From Priapulus caudatus (Eukaryota; Priapulida; Priapulimorpha; Priapulimorphida; Priapulidae), in contig NW_014577149.1 in assembly GCF_000485595.1 (NCBI RefSeq), forward strand, positions 445,867-481,758: a DNA stretch of 35,892 nucleotides, in the 5' to 3' direction. Within the stretch, counting starts at the first letter, position 1. Each line of letters opens with the position of its first letter. The notes under the pieces were generated by a model. It did no database searches, had not been told where the DNA came from, and was given only the letters and a program-made list of their open reading frames with translations. Below, in pieces: positions 33,003 to 35,892 of the stretch. The position numbers were made by a program, and so were the translations under genes.

Positions 33003-34340
33003 CTAGTGTTCACGCCCCTGATTCACCTTTAGGAATTGGAACATTCTATAGAGCAGACCCTTCCTCTCCGTAAGCCATGACTTACTGACTCTCTTGGTTC
33101 TCACATCTGTCCACGTCTTCGCCTTATCCAGCGTCTTGTCTTCTTTCTGATATGCCTTTAACGTTTTCACGTCAATCTCCACGTCAATTTCAGAAGCTAC
33201 TCTTACAGGGGTTAGTGCCCTATCCTTCGCTTTGGATTTTGCCCAAGTAACGACCACGCTTGCTTCTACCTCCTCTATAGTCTGCATAAGTTCTTGCCAT
33301 TTCCTACGTGGGTCAGTGGGGCTTCGTGCTCCAGGGACATTCCCTATTATCAAATCATACAGCGGTGTCTCCATGCACATGACCTCTACTTCCCCGGTAA
33401 GATATGGGCTATCTACCTTTACCCTGGCCATTGGGACCTCCTTGATGGATCCATCAACCAATGTACACCACGTCTTCTTTCCTGTAAGTTGTTCTTTGGC
33501 CACCAAACCTTGTCTGATGATGATGCCGCTGCAGCCCGTGTCTCGCAGTGCTTTCACTTCAACGCCTCCTACCCTTCCATATAAGACTGGCATTGGGACC
33601 TCAGTTACCATGCTTTGGGAGCCTCCATTGGCTACTTGATCCTCGCAATGCTCTACCTCCCCTTGTACCCGCCTTCCTTTCACATGGCTCATGGTATTCC
33701 TGTTACCCTCGCCGACACCACTACACTGATTTAAGTAGCACCCCGCTGCTAGGTTTCGTTTATTATGTCGAGCATGGTATCCGGTATTTCTCACACTGTG
33801 CGTGGGGCCATATTGTGAGCCATACCCGGCTCCGCTATATCCTTGCTTCTGCTGTACTTTGCTCGTAGGGGTTCTCATACTGTCGCCTACACCGTCCCTC
33901 GCTATGTGTCCCGGCCTATTACATCTGAAGCATCGTCTCGCTGCCTCTGTCCTAGTACCCTGTCGCTGGTTACCTGGCCCTTTACTCATTCCATCTCTAC
34001 TTACTCTCCGACCATCATTTTTACTCTCATCTAGGCTTCTGCCATGTGCCTGCAAATACTTCTCAGCTAACGTAGTGAGTTCTTCCATCCGCAGAGGTGT
34101 CCTCTCGCTTAAAAACAGTGACAAACCCTTGTCGCATGACCCAATAAACTTCTCTTTTAATATCAACTCCTTGAGCCCGTCGAAGGTACGCTGAGTGTTA
34201 GAGAGATCCACCCACCGTAATAGATACCCTTCCAGTCTTGTCACAAACTGTTCCGGACTTTCTCCTGCCTCCGCCTTACTATCACTGAGTTTATTCCAGA
34301 AGCCTTCTGCAGTCAGCTGGTACCTCCGTATAAGGCCCCT
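33003..34340 (-). pseudogene. Gag C-terminal part, zinc knuckle, aspartic protease
   Basis: Long open frame. It opens with the second half of a SCAN-like capsid region (RRYQLTAEGFWNKL, ESPEQFVTRLEGYLLRW, LKEKFIGSC), then the nucleocapsid knuckle CFRCNRPGHIARDG, in which the final Cys of CX2CX4HX4C is Gly. The retroviral-type aspartic protease has its active-site DTG in ALRDTGCSGIII (near 33542) and the downstream YDLIIGNVPGA. The frame ends with GLLYRMFQFL, the usual start of integrase. It lacks an ATG start because a frameshift near 34330-34340 separates it from the gag N-terminus. Confidence 0.87.
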
Positions 34341-34779
34341 TTCAAGCTTGCAAACCGGTTGGCCTCCTCCGCTGGCAGCCTTGAGTATACCTCTAACGCC
34401 CTTCCTGTAAGTAGTGCACTCAAGTTGATCGCGCAAGTACACTCTTCCCAATCCTGCGACTTGGCAAACCGCTCAAACCTCTCCAGATAGGCGTCCAGGT
34501 CGTCTTTCCCATCCTGGAACACGGGTAGTTTTGGCGCCCTCGCTTTATTTGCTCTTGTTGCCATCGAGGGTTCCATCATGTTTTCCTCCGCCGCCATCTG
34601 ATGTTTCACCCTTTCTATTTCGATCTGGCGCTCCATAACAGCGAGCTCGTGTTGCTGGGCCTCTCGCTTGGCTTCCCCCTCGGCTACCCTCTCTTTTCGC
34701 TCTTGTTCTTGATCCTCCTGCTTCCGTTCTCGAACGAATTGCAGCAATTCTTTGCCCTCTAGGCCGTGCTTGACTCCAT
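34313..34779 (-). pseudogene. Gag N-terminal part
   Basis: A charged coiled-coil-like stretch (RERKQEDQEQERKERVAEGE and QIEIERVKHQM) is followed by the first half of the SCAN-like capsid region (LPVFQDGKDDLDAYLERFER, LSALLTGRALEVYSRL). The only suitable ATG, at 34777-34779, is one frame off from the body at about codon 5, so even the start is broken. The capsid continues in the next frame downstream. Confidence 0.8.
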
Positions 34780-35221
34780 TTTTTTATTTTGCTTTCAACG
34801 CACCGGTTTTGGACGTATTTCCCCCCACAATTACAATACCATACGACTACGATACCAGTCTCTGCTCAACTGTTCTACTATCCAATAGTCTCTAGTGCAA
34901 GACGATATATGATATCGAAATATCGGACACTGGAATACTTTACCAAAACACTACCCCCTGGCACAATACCCCGCGACATGAAACCACCACGAAAGATACA
35001 ACACAACACCACCAAGACAATGTGACACTCTATAAAACTAACGACACGTATCACTTGCCTATTCATACATTCAACCGCACACACTGCATATACACAATAT
35101 ATATATATACACTCAAACGCACTATCACCGTGTTTGCCCGTGTCGCGGCCGTACGCATGTACGCTCTTGACCTTGTGTAATGCGATCGTAATACTCACCC
35201 CCTACCCACCCAGAAATAAAA
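34780..35221 (-). other. 5' leader between primer-binding site and gag
   Basis: Non-coding leader of about 440 bp with a short (AT)n run (35097-35110). Such leaders normally carry packaging signals; none can be recognised here. Confidence 0.5.
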
Positions 35222-35239
35222 CTCCCGGACAAGCCTCCA
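35222..35239 (-). promoter_or_regulatory. Primer-binding site, tRNA-Pro-like
   Basis: In element sense TGGAGGCTTGTCCGGGAG, one base after the 5' LTR end (ACA). It resembles the well-known tRNA-Pro primer-binding site of gammaretroviruses, with about three differences over 18 positions. It would prime minus-strand synthesis. Confidence 0.7.
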
Positions 35240-35240
35240 T

Positions 35241-35892
35241 TGTAACGAGTTGAAGCTAGGGCTAGTAAGTGCACGCACGCATACACTGCAGACGGAAATG
35301 TTTAGTAATGTCAGATAATGAAAAGTTTAATAAACCATGTAACCGTTCAACGTTGGCACCCGCACAACCCGCAATTGCAATATTACGAAAAACTATATAT
35401 ACATTGACTAATAAATGATTAAGAACTGTTACAGCAAAACCGCAGATGGGGTTCTTCTTGTTTCCTTGGCTTCTTCTTTTTTTCCGGCTTATTCTTCGGC
35501 TTCTTCTTCTTCTCCGGCTTATTTTTCCTGCCTCTTCTTCTTCTTCTTTTTCTTCTTCTACTTCCGCTTCTTCCTCTGTTACTTCTCCTCTTCGTCAGCT
35601 TCTTCCTCTTCCTCCTATTCTCCAGCCACACGTGTCTCTCAAACACAAACTTCGGTCCCTTCTCCTCTTCTTCGGCTTCTTCTTCTTCCTCCTATTCTCC
35701 AGCCACACGTGTCTCTCAAACACAAACTTCGGTCCCTTCTCCTCTTCTTCGGCTTCTTCTTCTTCCTCCTATTCTCCAGCCACACGTGTCTCTCAAACAC
35801 AAACTTCGGTCCCTTCTCCTCTTCTTCGGCTTCTTCTTCTTCCTCCTATTCTCCAGCCACACGTGTCTCTCAAACACAAACTTCGGTCCCTT
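35241..35892 (-). repeat. 5' LTR, partial (runs off the window)
   Basis: Starts on the + strand as TGTAACGAGTTGAAGCTAGG and aligns with 29442 onwards. It contains the CT-rich tract and then 77-bp tandem units starting at 35651, 35728, 35805 and 35882, the last cut by the window edge. These units are more uniform than those of the 3' LTR. Confidence 0.88.

Larger units (their letters stand above)
29442..35892 (-). mobile_element. Ty3/gypsy-class LTR retrotransposon, Gmr1-like gene order
   Basis: Minus-strand element, right end outside the window. In transcription order it shows the 5' LTR (partial), a tRNA-Pro-like primer-binding site, gag with a damaged zinc knuckle, protease, integrase, reverse transcriptase, RNase H, a polypurine tract and the 3' LTR. 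Protein motifs are Ty3/gypsy-like throughout, yet integrase precedes RT, the order known from Gmr1-like elements. The coding region is broken by several indels and stops. About 13 differences in the first 215 bases aligned between the LTRs suggest an insertion that is not recent. Five bases beside the left end read GTCAC; the partner duplication lies beyond the window. Confidence 0.88.

Noticed and set aside
33232-34410. Several + strand frames across the LTR element's gag-protease region
   Set aside because: Shadows of the minus-strand coding sequence.
1-35892. CRISPR arrays, rRNA genes, telomeric repeats, prokaryotic systems
   Set aside because: No spaced short-repeat arrays with unique spacers, rRNA motifs or TTAGGG-type arrays were seen; all tandem repeats are contiguous satellites.

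Overview
The window looks like nuclear DNA from an animal, most likely an invertebrate. It holds one intact single-coding-exon peptide GPCR preceded by a textbook splice acceptor. The rest is almost all repeats: long (GT)n/(GTGTGC)n tracts, other micro- and minisatellites, foldback/MITE-like elements, a non-LTR retrotransposon tail and a large LTR retrotransposon. There are no operons or bacterial signals. The species cannot be fixed from the sequence; the receptor's resemblance to FMRFamide receptors points weakly to a protostome.

Layout. 1-5.7 kb: microsatellites, a perfect 46-bp palindrome, a foldback repeat, a 33-bp minisatellite and a TATA-bearing GC-rich patch, with no convincing gene. 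5.7-7.1 kb, minus strand: the GPCR, 454 codons from a well-placed ATG, with a 5'UTR intron. 8.4-9.1 kb: trinucleotide repeats. 9.15-20.5 kb: a tandem segmental array of one full unit (about 4.6 kb), one partial unit (about 1.9 kb) and a second full unit (about 4.8 kb). Each full unit holds a degraded C-terminal piece of a non-LTR retrotransposon (minus strand), a 26-bp minisatellite, two [TATA-containing core + GT tract + tail] subunits, an AT-rich block, a 125-bp MITE and a larger TIR element that is intact only in the last copy. 20.5-29.4 kb: mostly unassigned DNA with AT repeats, a 60-bp higher-order hexamer repeat, a CpG-rich patch with a CRE and related fragments of a dispersed repeat. 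29.44 kb to the right edge, minus strand: a Ty3/gypsy-class LTR retrotransposon, with the complete 3' LTR, polypurine tract, pol, gag, primer-binding site and most of the 5' LTR, which runs off the window.

The most informative item is that LTR element. Its order in the direction of transcription is gag - protease - integrase - reverse transcriptase - RNase H, i.e. integrase before RT, although every domain is Ty3/gypsy-like. That is the arrangement described for Gmr1-like elements. The copy is decayed: several frameshifts, in-frame stops and altered catalytic residues. I did not find a clearly new biological system. The unusual pol order, the 77-bp tandem repeats inside the LTRs, and the tandem array with its repeated TATA/GT modules are the points most worth checking.
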